Program-made: the position numbers and the translations under genes
The notes under the pieces: model-generated
What the model was told of the DNA's origin: nothing
Seen by the model: the letters and a program-made list of their open reading frames with translations, nothing else
Database searches by the model: none
In this document: positions 24,768 to 32,062 of the stretch, one piece after another
How positions within the stretch are numbered: position 1 is the stretch's first letter
How the letters are laid out: each line of letters opens with the position of its first letter
DNA from: Vicinamibacteria bacterium
GTDB lineage: Bacteria; Acidobacteriota; Vicinamibacteria; Fen-336
Assembly: GCA_023701125.1 (NCBI GenBank)
Contig: JAMPXO010000038.1
Coordinates: 1-37,973 of the forward strand
Reading direction: 5' to 3'
Length of the DNA: 37,973 nucleotides

Positions 24768-26942
24768 TCAGGCCTTCTCGACTTCCACCCTCGCGTCGTG
24801 GAAGTCGCCGCCGCCGCCGCGGTCGCTGAGACCGTCCGGCGTGAGGGCGTTGGCCGACGAGCCACCCGGGAGCAGGCTGGGCCAGTAGCCCTGCGGCAGC
24901 GACACCACGCCCTGGCGGATGCCGCCCTTCACCGCCGCGCGCAGCGCCATCGTGCCGCGCTCGTTGACGACCCGCACCGGGTCGCCGTCGGTGATGCCGC
25001 GAGCCGCCGCGTCGTCCGCGTGCATCTGCAGGCGCGGCTCGCCTTCCGCCCGCCGCGGCCGCGCCTCGCCCGCGTGGCTCGTGTTGTTGAAGTGGCGGGT
25101 GGACTTGGTCGTCAACAGCGCGAGCGGGTAGCGGCCGGCGGGAGGCGGCGGCACGTAGCCCGGCAGCGGGTCGAAGCCCTGCGCCTGCAGGCTCGCCGAG
25201 AAGAACTCGCACTTGCCGGAGGCGGTCTTGAAGCCGCCGTCGGCGAACGGCAGCCACGGATCGGGGACCGCGAGGCGGACCCAGCCGCGCTCGCGCAGTT
25301 GGTCGTACGTGACGCCGCCGAGGTAGGGGTGGCGGCTGTCGAGCAGGCCTTTCACCATCTGCTCGTCGGTCTCGAACAGGTGCGGCTCGGTGTAGCCCAT
25401 GCGGCCGGCCAGGCCGCGGAAGAACTCGGTGTTGGGCCGCGCCTCGCCGCGCGGGGGGATCGCCGGCAGGTTGAGCGACAGGTACTCGTGGCCCCACGAC
25501 GTCAGCAGGTCGAGGTGCTCGAGCTGGGTCGTGGCCGGGAACACGTAATCGGCGTGGCGCGCCGAGTCCGTCAGCTGCTGCTCGATCACCACCGTGAACA
25601 GGTCCTCGCGGCGCAGGCCCCGCAGCACGAGGTTCTGGTTCGGGGCGATCGCCGCCGGGTTGCTGTTGTAGACGAAGAGCGCGTGGATCGGCGGCGCCAG
25701 CGCCTTGTCGGTCAGCGCCTGGCCGAGCTGGACCATGTTGAACGAGCGGATCGTCTCGTCTTCCTGGCGTCCGACATCGAACGCCTTGCGGTTCAGCACG
25801 CCATCGAAGTGGGCGTCGCTGAACTCGACGAGCCCGCCGCCGCGAAGCCGCCACGCGCCGACCAGCGCCGGCAGGCCGGCCAGCGCCCGGTACAGGCTCG
25901 AGCCGTTGGCGTGGTGCTCCATGCCGATCATCAGCCGCAGCGCCGCCGGCCGCGTCGTCGCGTAGGCCCGGGCCAGGGCCACGATCTCCTCGACGGCGAG
26001 CCCCGTGATCGCCGCCACCCGCGCGGGCGCGAAATCCGCGAGCCGCGCCCGCAGCGCGTCGAAGCCGAGCGTGTGCTTCGCCACGTAGTCGGCGTCGTGC
26101 AGGCCCTCGGCCACGATCACCTGCATCAGCCCCAGCGCCAGCGCGGCGTCGGTGCCGGGGATCGGCTGCACGTGCTGGTCGGCGTCCTGCACGGTGCGCG
26201 AGCGCAGCGGGTCGACGACGACGATCCGCGCGCCCTGGCGCTTCGCCTCCAGCGCGAAGTCCCAGCCGTGCTCGTTGCTGACCGCGGGGTTGGCGCCCCA
26301 GACCAGGATCAAGCGGCTGTGGGCGAGGTCCGACGGCAACATCGCCGTGCTGGTGCCGAGCACGGCCTCGAGGCCGGAGTGGGCGGCGCTGCCGCAGATG
26401 TCGCGCTGCAGCCGCGAGGCGCCCAGCCGCACGAAGAAGCGGTCCGAGAGCGCCCGGCCCTGGATCTTGCCTTCGGTGCCCGCGTAGCTGTAGGGCAGCA
26501 CCGCGGTCGGGCCGTGCTCGGCGACGATCGCCTTCAGCCGCCGGGCGACGTCGTCGAGCGCCTCGTCCCACGACACGCGCTCGAAGCGGCCTTCGCCCTT
26601 CTTGCCCACGCGGCGCTGCGGGTACAGCAGGCGGTGGGAGCTGAAGACGAGGTCGTCGGGGTAGCCGCTCATCCGCGCGCACAGCCGGCCGCGGGTGAAC
26701 GGGTGGTCGGGGTCGCCCTCGAAGGCGACGACCCGACCGTCATCGACGGTCGTCCGCCACGCGCAGGTGTCGGCGCAGTCGTGGTGACAGGCCCCGCGCA
26801 CGACCGTGCGGCGGCTCGCGCAGCCCGCGCCGAGCGAGGCCTGGACCGCGACGGCGGACGTGGCGATCAGGAACTCGCGGCGCCGCCGCGACGTCCGCAC
26901 GGGCTGGCTCAATCGGCATCTCTTCGGAAATGAGGGTGGCAT
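24768..26942 (-). CDS. Tat-exported molybdopterin oxidoreductase with [4Fe-4S] site
   Basis: Up to 724 aa, catalytic subunit of the DMSO-reductase/thiosulfate-reductase superfamily. A Tat motif SRRRREFLIATSAV (18-31) is followed by four cysteines, C52, C56, C60 and C88, which bind a [4Fe-4S] cluster. MGD-binding sequence includes FSSHRLLYPQRR, WDEALDDVA, WGANPAVSNEHGWDFA and, at the C-terminus, TTKSTRHFNNTSH. No electron-transfer or membrane subunit gene is adjacent. The ATG at 26942 lies inside a TAGGATG sequence. An in-frame TTG at 26912, with GAAGAG 7 nt upstream, gives a more typical Tat N-terminus and may be the real start. It follows the VapC stop by 10 nt. Confidence 0.9.
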   Translation of the reverse strand: MPPSFPKRCRLSQPVRTSRRRREFLIATSAVAVQASLGAGCASRRTVVRGACHHDCADTCAWRTTVDDGRVVAFEGDPDHPFTRGRLCARMSGYPDDLVFSSHRLLYPQRRVGKKGEGRFERVSWDEALDDVARRLKAIVAEHGPTAVLPYSYAGTEGKIQGRALSDRFFVRLGASRLQRDICGSAAHSGLEAVLGTSTAMLPSDLAHSRLILVWGANPAVSNEHGWDFALEAKRQGARIVVVDPLRSRTVQDADQHVQPIPGTDAALALGLMQVIVAEGLHDADYVAKHTLGFDALRARLADFAPARVAAITGLAVEEIVALARAYATTRPAALRLMIGMEHHANGSSLYRALAGLPALVGAWRLRGGGLVEFSDAHFDGVLNRKAFDVGRQEDETIRSFNMVQLGQALTDKALAPPIHALFVYNSNPAAIAPNQNLVLRGLRREDLFTVVIEQQLTDSARHADYVFPATTQLEHLDLLTSWGHEYLSLNLPAIPPRGEARPNTEFFRGLAGRMGYTEPHLFETDEQMVKGLLDSRHPYLGGVTYDQLRERGWVRLAVPDPWLPFADGGFKTASGKCEFFSASLQAQGFDPLPGYVPPPPAGRYPLALLTTKSTRHFNNTSHAGEARPRRAEGEPRLQMHADDAAARGITDGDPVRVVNERGTMALRAAVKGGIRQGVVSLPQGYWPSLLPGGSSANALTPDGLSDRGGGGDFHDARVEVEKA

Positions 26943-26952
26943 CCTACGCGGG

Positions 26953-27366
26953 TCAGCCTCGCCAGGGGTCGATGACGTCGAGGCCCTCGAAACGGAAGTC
27001 GTTCGTGTTGCGGGTCACCAGGCGCAGGCCGTGGTGAAGCGCCGTCGCAGCCAGCAGGCTGTCGACGGCGGCCAGTGGCCGGCCCGCCTCCGCGACCAGC
27101 CGCCCCCAGCGATCGGCCACGGCCGCATCGACGGGGAGAAGCCGGCCCTCGAACCAGTCCGGGAGATCCTGCTCGAGCCAGACCCGCAGACGCTCCCTGC
27201 GGGCCGCGTCCGTGACACCCTCCACGCCCCGACGGATCTCGCCCAGCGACAGCACGCTGAGGTGCAGCGCGGTGTCGGGGATCGCCTGCACCCAACGCTG
27301 AACCGAGCGGCTGGGCCGCGGGCGCACCAATTCCGAGATCACGTTCGTGTCGAGGAGATAGCTCAC
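26953..27366 (-). CDS. VapC-type PIN-domain toxin
   Basis: 137 aa PIN-domain ribonuclease. The acidic active site is complete: Asp in YLLDTNVISE (6), Glu in SLGEIRRG (43), Asp in LAAVDSLLAATA (about 101) and Asp/Asn in VTRNTNDF. Such toxins cleave tRNA or rRNA when freed from their antitoxin. The ATG overlaps the antitoxin stop by four bases. It appears intact. Confidence 0.9.
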   Translation of the reverse strand: MSYLLDTNVISELVRPRPSRSVQRWVQAIPDTALHLSVLSLGEIRRGVEGVTDAARRERLRVWLEQDLPDWFEGRLLPVDAAVADRWGRLVAEAGRPLAAVDSLLAATALHHGLRLVTRNTNDFRFEGLDVIDPWRG

Positions 27367-27614
27367 AGCTCGACGTCCCGCACCGGGGAGCGCGATCGGG
27401 CGATGGCCAGGTCGACGCCTCGCAGCGGAGACCGACGCAGGAACTCGACGAGTCCCGGCCGCCGGGCCTGACGCAGTCGGTCGTAGTCCCGACGCGAGAG
27501 CACCACGGCCGTCGCTTCGCCTCGCACGCTGATCTCCTGCGGGCCGTCACGCTGGCACGACTTCACCAACTCGCTGAGCCGGGCCTTCGCCTCTTGCAGC
27601 TGCCAAGTCTGCAC
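27363..27614 (-). CDS. Phd/YefM-family antitoxin partner of VapC
   Basis: 83 aa. MQTWQLQEAKARLSELV is the Phd/YefM DNA-binding N-terminus, then GPQEISVRGEATAVVLSRRDYDRL. The C-terminal 30 residues should wrap the PIN toxin. It starts at GTG with AGGAGG 6 nt upstream. It normally binds its own promoter; overlapping palindromes lie directly upstream. Confidence 0.9.
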   Translation of the reverse strand: MQTWQLQEAKARLSELVKSCQRDGPQEISVRGEATAVVLSRRDYDRLRQARRPGLVEFLRRSPLRGVDLAIARSRSPVRDVEL

Positions 27615-27624
27615 GCGAATCCTC

Positions 27625-27641
27625 CTGACTAGTCAGACTAG
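27625..27641. promoter_or_regulatory. Operator of the Phd-VapC module
   Basis: A perfect 12-bp palindrome CTGACTAGTCAG (27625-27636) overlaps a second dyad and a 9-bp-period direct repeat, GACTAG-TCA-GACTAG (27627-27641). It covers part of the Shine-Dalgarno and the -10 box, as expected for autorepression. Confidence 0.7.
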
Positions 27642-27664
27642 ATCATTCAAGCTCGAGCGGTCAA
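27635..27664 (-). promoter_or_regulatory. Promoter of the Phd-VapC module
   Basis: The minus strand has TTGACC (27664-27659), an 18-nt spacer, then TAGTCT (27640-27635). This is the best-matched promoter in the window, and its TAGnnT -10 resembles hexamers before several other genes here. Confidence 0.6.
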
Positions 27665-27716
27665 GGTCCAGGCGGGCGGCGCGCGCCTTCGGGGGTCGGG
27701 GAACGACGAACCACGC

Positions 27717-27753
27717 TAGGCTTGCGCCACAAAGACAAACCGACCCGAGGAGG
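27717..27753 (+). promoter_or_regulatory. -10-like box and Shine-Dalgarno of the serine hydrolase gene
   Basis: TAGGCT (27717-27722) is followed by GAGGAGG (27747-27753), 6 nt before ATG 27760. No clear -35 is visible. Confidence 0.45.
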
Positions 27754-27759
27754 CGACCG

Positions 27760-29466
27760 ATGAGCCCACGCCCGATGCCGCTGCGCCGACTGGCGATCCC
27801 CTTCCTGCTGCTCGCCGGCCTGGGTGCGGCGGCCCCGGTGGTCGCGGCGCCGAAGCCGGCGCCTGCGAGCCCCGCCGCGCAGATGGACGCCGTGCTCAAG
27901 GCCGCCTATCCCGCGGACAAGCCGGGCGCTTCGGCGATCGTCGTCAAGGACGGCAAGGTGCTGTTCCGCAAGGCCTACGGCATGGCCCACGTGGAGCTGG
28001 GCGTGCCGCTGCAGCCGGACATGGTGTTCCGCCTCGGCTCGATCACGAAGCAGTTCACCGCGGTCGCGATCCTGATGCTGGCCGAGGACGGCAAGCTGTC
28101 GCTCTCCGACCCGATCGAGAAGTACCTCCCGGGCTACCCGACGCAGGGCCACGTGATCACGGTCGAGCACCTGCTGACCCACAGCTCGGGCATCCAGAGC
28201 TACACGGACATCCCGGGCTGGATGAAGGACAAGATCCTGCCCGACCTGAAGCCGCTGGAGCTGATCGACGGCTTCAAGAAGGAGCCGATGCAGTTCGCGC
28301 CCGGAGCCCAGTTCCGCTACAACAACTCGGGCTACGTCATGCTCGGCGCGATCCTCGAGAAGGCCTCGGGCCAGAGCTACGAGGCGTTCCTGAAGCAGCG
28401 CATCTTCGAGCCGCTCGGCATGAAGGGCGCCCACTACGGCAGCAACGAGCCGATCCTCGCGAAGCGGGTCCCGGGTTACACCGAGGACAACGGGGTCGTG
28501 GCCAACGCCCGCTACCTGAGCATGACCCAGCCCTACTCGGCGGGCTCGCTGGTGGCGTCGGTGGACGACCTCGCGGCGTGGGATGCCGCCCTGTACGGCG
28601 AGAAGCTGCTGAAGCAGTCCTCGCTCGCGAAGGCCTGGACGCCCTACAAGACGAAGGACGGCAAGGCGACGACCTACGGCTACGGCTGGGTGATGGGCGA
28701 ACTGCGCGGGCGGCCGGCGATCCAGCACGGCGGCGGGATCTTCGGCTTCTCCACCTACGCGACGCGGCTGCCGAACGAGAAGGTCTACGTGGCCGTGCTC
28801 GCCAACAGCGACAGCCCGGTCACCGACCCCGGCCTGGTCGCTAAGAAGCTGGCGGCGATCGCCGTCGGCGACCCGTTCCCCGAGCCGGTCCCCGTCAAGC
28901 TGGCCCCCGAAGTCCTGCAGCGCTACGTCGGCGTGTACAAGATCGACGAAGGCGCGCAGCGCACCGTGACCTTCGACGGCGGCAAGCTCTACAGCCAGCG
29001 CTCGGGCGGCCAGCGGCTCGAGCTCACGCCCACCTCCGAGACCGACTTCTTCTACGCGGGCAGCCTCTCCCGCCTGCGCTTCGTCGTCGACGCGAGCGGC
29101 CGCGCCACCGAGATGCTGTTCTACCCCGAGGACGCGACCGAGCCGCAGCGCTGCCCGCGGATCGCGGACAAGCCCGTGGAGCGGGTGGTCGCGAAGGTCG
29201 ACCCGGCGCTCTACGACGCCTACGTCGGCGAGTACGAGCTGCAGCCGGGGTTCGTCCTCGCCGTCAGCCGTGAGGGCGATCGGCTGATGACCCAGGCGAC
29301 GGGGCAGCAGAAGTTCGAGGTCTTCCCGTCCTCGGAGACCGAGTTCTTCCTCAAGGTCGTGGACGCGCAACTGACGTTCGTGCGCGGGGCCGACGGCCGC
29401 GTCGACCAGTTGATCCTGCACCAGGGCGGGCGCGACATGCCCGCGAGGCGCCTGCGCAAGGACTGA
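27760..29466 (+). CDS. Exported serine hydrolase, class C beta-lactamase/esterase-like, with two C-terminal repeats
   Basis: 568 aa. The signal peptide LAIPFLLLAGLGAAAPVVAA ends near residue 30. The penicillin-binding/serine-hydrolase triad is complete: SITK (94-97), YNN (187-189, the YxN position) and HGG (323-325). Two similar C-terminal beta modules follow (about 388-460 and 480-565), each with YVGxYxx and a T-(P/S)-SET-(D/E)-FF motif, of the DUF3471 kind. Most such proteins are D-amino-peptidases or esterases, not resistance enzymes. It acts in the periplasm or on the cell surface. The neighbouring gene at its 3' end is convergent. Confidence 0.93.
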   Translation: MSPRPMPLRRLAIPFLLLAGLGAAAPVVAAPKPAPASPAAQMDAVLKAAYPADKPGASAIVVKDGKVLFRKAYGMAHVELGVPLQPDMVFRLGSITKQFTAVAILMLAEDGKLSLSDPIEKYLPGYPTQGHVITVEHLLTHSSGIQSYTDIPGWMKDKILPDLKPLELIDGFKKEPMQFAPGAQFRYNNSGYVMLGAILEKASGQSYEAFLKQRIFEPLGMKGAHYGSNEPILAKRVPGYTEDNGVVANARYLSMTQPYSAGSLVASVDDLAAWDAALYGEKLLKQSSLAKAWTPYKTKDGKATTYGYGWVMGELRGRPAIQHGGGIFGFSTYATRLPNEKVYVAVLANSDSPVTDPGLVAKKLAAIAVGDPFPEPVPVKLAPEVLQRYVGVYKIDEGAQRTVTFDGGKLYSQRSGGQRLELTPTSETDFFYAGSLSRLRFVVDASGRATEMLFYPEDATEPQRCPRIADKPVERVVAKVDPALYDAYVGEYELQPGFVLAVSREGDRLMTQATGQQKFEVFPSSETEFFLKVVDAQLTFVRGADGRVDQLILHQGGRDMPARRLRKD

Positions 29467-29470
29467 ACGC

Positions 29471-29668
29471 TCAGCAGGCCGTGGCCAGCCCGGACTCGCG
29501 CCGGGCATTCGTGCGGGCGTCGATCTCGTGGGCGATGGTCAGCAGCATCGTCTCGCACGAGGGGCACAGCCACAGGCTGCCGTCGAGCCCCGGTTCCTCT
29601 TCGCTGAACACCTCGATCCGCTGGTAGCAGCGGGTGTTCTCCTCGCAGCGTTCGCATCGCGTGCACAT
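29471..29668 (-). CDS. Small Cys-rich, probably zinc-binding protein
   Basis: 65 aa with MCTRCERCEENTRC at the start (C2, C5, C8, C14) and CPSC at 35-38, enough for a zinc ribbon or short zinc knuckles. The remainder is a helix (TMLLTIAHEIDARTNARR). A GAGGGG lies about 9 nt before the ATG. It is divergent from the ECF sigma gene, about 100 bp away. I do not recognise the family; coding potential rests on the paired cysteines. Confidence 0.5.
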   Translation of the reverse strand: MCTRCERCEENTRCYQRIEVFSEEEPGLDGSLWLCPSCETMLLTIAHEIDARTNARRESGLATAC

Positions 29669-29750
29669 GTGGCCTGTCCCCTCTTCTGACCGGGATGCGT
29701 CGAACGCGGCCGGATCGGCTCACGGGTTGGACGAGGGGTGTGAGCCCGAG

Positions 29751-29756
29751 CACAAT
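29751..29756 (+). promoter_or_regulatory. Candidate -10 before the ECF sigma gene
   Basis: CACAAT ends 9 nt before the proposed TTG start at 29766. There is no Shine-Dalgarno. The match is weak and rests on similar geometry elsewhere. Confidence 0.25.
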
Positions 29757-29765
29757 CGGGGCATC

Positions 29766-30326
29766 TTGTCCGACGACGCACCGCTCACCGAGCTGTTGCA
29801 GGCCTGGTCGGCCGGCGACACCGCCGCCCGCGAGGCGCTGCTGCCGCGCGTCTACGGCGAGTTGCGGCGGCGCGCCAACGCCTACCTGCGGCGCGAGCGG
29901 CCGGGCCACACCCTGCAGCCGACGGCGCTGGTCCACGAGGTCTACCTGCGGCTCGCCGCGCAGCACGTCGACTGGCAGAGCCGCGGCCACTTCTTCGGCC
30001 TCGCCTCGCAGTCGATGCGCCGCATCCTGGTCGACCACGCCCGCCACGAGGGCCGGGCCAAGCGCGGCGGCGGGGCGCTGAAAGTGGAGCTGTCGGAGGA
30101 CGTGGCCGGCGCGGCGCCCGCGGGCGACGTCGACCTGGAGGCGCTCGACGCGGCCCTCGAGGAGCTGGCGCGGCTCGACCCGCGCCAGGGCCGGATCGTC
30201 GAGCTGCGCTACTTCGGCGGGCTGTCGATCGAGGAGACGGCCGCCGTGCTCGACCTCTCCCCCGCCACCGTCAAGCGCGACTGGACGCTGGCCCGCGCCT
30301 TTCTGCACCAGCGGCTGCGCGCATGA
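29766..30326 (+). CDS. ECF-type RNA polymerase sigma factor (TIGR02999-like)
   Basis: 186 aa. Region 2 reads LLQAWSAGDTAAREALLPRVYGELRRRA...HTLQPTALVHEVYLRL, then HFFGLASQSMRRILVDHAR. Region 4 is LDPRQGRIVELRYFGGLSIEETAAVLDLSPATVKRDWTLARAFL. This is the sigma group abundant in Acidobacteriota and Planctomycetota, usually linked to Ser/Thr kinases, not to a classic anti-sigma factor. The ATG at 29634 would add 44 unrelated residues overlapping the divergent gene. TTG at 29766 gives the usual N-terminus. The kinase gene overlaps the stop (ATGA), so phosphorylation may control the sigma factor (inference). Confidence 0.9.
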   Translation: MSDDAPLTELLQAWSAGDTAAREALLPRVYGELRRRANAYLRRERPGHTLQPTALVHEVYLRLAAQHVDWQSRGHFFGLASQSMRRILVDHARHEGRAKRGGGALKVELSEDVAGAAPAGDVDLEALDAALEELARLDPRQGRIVELRYFGGLSIEETAAVLDLSPATVKRDWTLARAFLHQRLRA

Positions 30327-32062
30327 CGCCCGAGCGCTGGGCCCGCATCAAGCAGGCGTTCGAGGCGGTGATGGACGCGCCCCCCGAGCAGCGACGCGAC
30401 GCGGTCGAGCGGGCCTGTGCGGGGGACGAAGGCCTGCGCGACGAGGTGCTGGCGCTGCTCGCGGCCGGCGACGCCGCCGAGGAGCAGCAGTTCATCGAGA
30501 AGCCGGTCAGTGCCTTCGACGACTACCGCGGCCCCGCCGAGGAGCCGGCCCCACCGCGCCACATCGGCCCGTTCGAGATCCACGGCGAGCTGGGCCACGG
30601 CGGCATGGGCAGCGTCTACCGCGCCCACCGCCGCGACGACCCGAGCCGCACGCCCGTGGCCGTCAAGGTGATGCGCGCCGGCCTCGCGACCGGCGCGCTG
30701 CGCGACCGCTTCTACAAGGAGCAGGCCATCCTCGCGGCACTCGACCACCCCGGCATCGCCCGGCTGCTGGAGGCCGGCGTGACCGAGGCCGGCTCGCCGT
30801 GGCTGGCGATGGAGCTGATCGACGGCCTGCCGCTCACCACCTGGGCCCATCGCCAGCAGCTGGCGACCCGCGACCGGGTGCAACTGTTCGTGCAGGTCTG
30901 CGACGCGATCGCGTACGCCCACGAGCGCCGCGTCGTCCACCGCGACCTGAAGCCCGCCAACATCCTGGTCACCCACGGCGGCGAGGTGCGGCTGCTGGAC
31001 TTCGGGATCGCCAAGCTGCTGCCCGGCGCCGACGAGATGCAGGCGATGTCGACCGTCACCCACGCCGGGCTGATGACGATCGACTACGCGAGCCCGGAGC
31101 AGGTGCTGGGCGAGCCGGTCGACGACCGCAGCGACGTCTACGCGCTGGGCGTCCTGCTGTGCGAGCTGCTGACCGGGCGTCGCCCGTACCGCGTCACCTC
31201 GCGGCGGCCCGAGGCGTTCCTCAAGGCGATGCTGATCGACGCGCCGCAGCCGCCTTCCGCCCTCGCCCGCACCGAACGCCCTGGCGATCCGCTGGCGGAG
31301 GCGCTGGCGGCCGAGCTCGCCGGCGACCTCGACGCGATCGTGCTGCACGCACTGGCCAAGGCGCCCGAGGACCGCTGCCCCTCGGCGGCCGCCTTCGCCG
31401 ACGACCTGCGCCGCCACCTCGCGGGCCGTGCGCCGGCCGCACGCACGCTGCCCGTGACCCGCAAGCTGGGCCGCATCGCGCGCCGGCGTGGTCGCGTCGT
31501 CGTCGCCGCCGCGCTGACCGCGGTCGTGCTCGGCGGCGCCGCGACCTGGTGGCGGGCGGCCGGGGGCGGGCCGACGGCCGGCTCCGCGGCGCGCGCGGCG
31601 GAAGACGGGCGGCGGGCGGCGGCGACTGCGCTCGACGTGGTCGAGGAGAGCTTCGCCGGGCTCGGCGACGCTCCCGTCGCGGACGAAGAGGTGCGCGCGC
31701 GGCTGACCGTCGAGCTCGATCGCGCGGCGCTGCTGGCCGAGGCCGTCGACGACCCACAGGTGCGGCGGCGCTGGGCCGCGGCCGAAAGCCGGCTCGGCGC
31801 GCTGGGCGGCAGTGGCGCGCTCGCCCGGTTGCGGCGTTCGCAGCAGCTCTATGCCGAGCTGGCCGCCGCCGACCCCGCCGACGCCCGGGCCGCGCTGCAG
31901 GCAGCGGAGGCCCAGCACCGGCTCGCCGCGGCCCGCCACGACTGCGTTCTGCTCGCGGCCGCGGCGCGGGCGGCGCGCACGATCGGCGAACTCGACGAGG
32001 CGGAGACGCAGGCCGCGGCGTGGGAGCGCGAGGCCGCCGCCTGCGCCAGCGGGGCGCCATGA
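30323..32062 (+). CDS. Transmembrane Ser/Thr protein kinase
   Basis: 579 aa. The N-terminal 70 residues (PERWARIKQAFEAVMDAPPEQR) are the typical lead-in of ECF-linked kinases. The kinase domain has GHGGMGSV (91-98), Lys115, HRDLKPAN (206-213), DFG (226-228) and SPEQ. A membrane helix lies near 390-411 (VVVAAALTAVVLGGAATWW). The outer part is Ala-rich helical, shorter than the TPR domains often seen here. Its start overlaps the sigma stop and its stop overlaps the next kinase start, both as ATGA, so the three proteins are made together. Confidence 0.93.
   Translation: MTPERWARIKQAFEAVMDAPPEQRRDAVERACAGDEGLRDEVLALLAAGDAAEEQQFIEKPVSAFDDYRGPAEEPAPPRHIGPFEIHGELGHGGMGSVYRAHRRDDPSRTPVAVKVMRAGLATGALRDRFYKEQAILAALDHPGIARLLEAGVTEAGSPWLAMELIDGLPLTTWAHRQQLATRDRVQLFVQVCDAIAYAHERRVVHRDLKPANILVTHGGEVRLLDFGIAKLLPGADEMQAMSTVTHAGLMTIDYASPEQVLGEPVDDRSDVYALGVLLCELLTGRRPYRVTSRRPEAFLKAMLIDAPQPPSALARTERPGDPLAEALAAELAGDLDAIVLHALAKAPEDRCPSAAAFADDLRRHLAGRAPAARTLPVTRKLGRIARRRGRVVVAAALTAVVLGGAATWWRAAGGGPTAGSAARAAEDGRRAAATALDVVEESFAGLGDAPVADEEVRARLTVELDRAALLAEAVDDPQVRRRWAAAESRLGALGGSGALARLRRSQQLYAELAAADPADARAALQAAEAQHRLAAARHDCVLLAAAARAARTIGELDEAETQAAAWEREAAACASGAP

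Noticed and set aside
27760-29466. Beta-lactamase resistance gene
   Set aside because: The SxxK/YxN/HxG triad is shared by many esterases and peptidases. The DUF3471-like tail and chromosomal setting do not point to antibiotic resistance.
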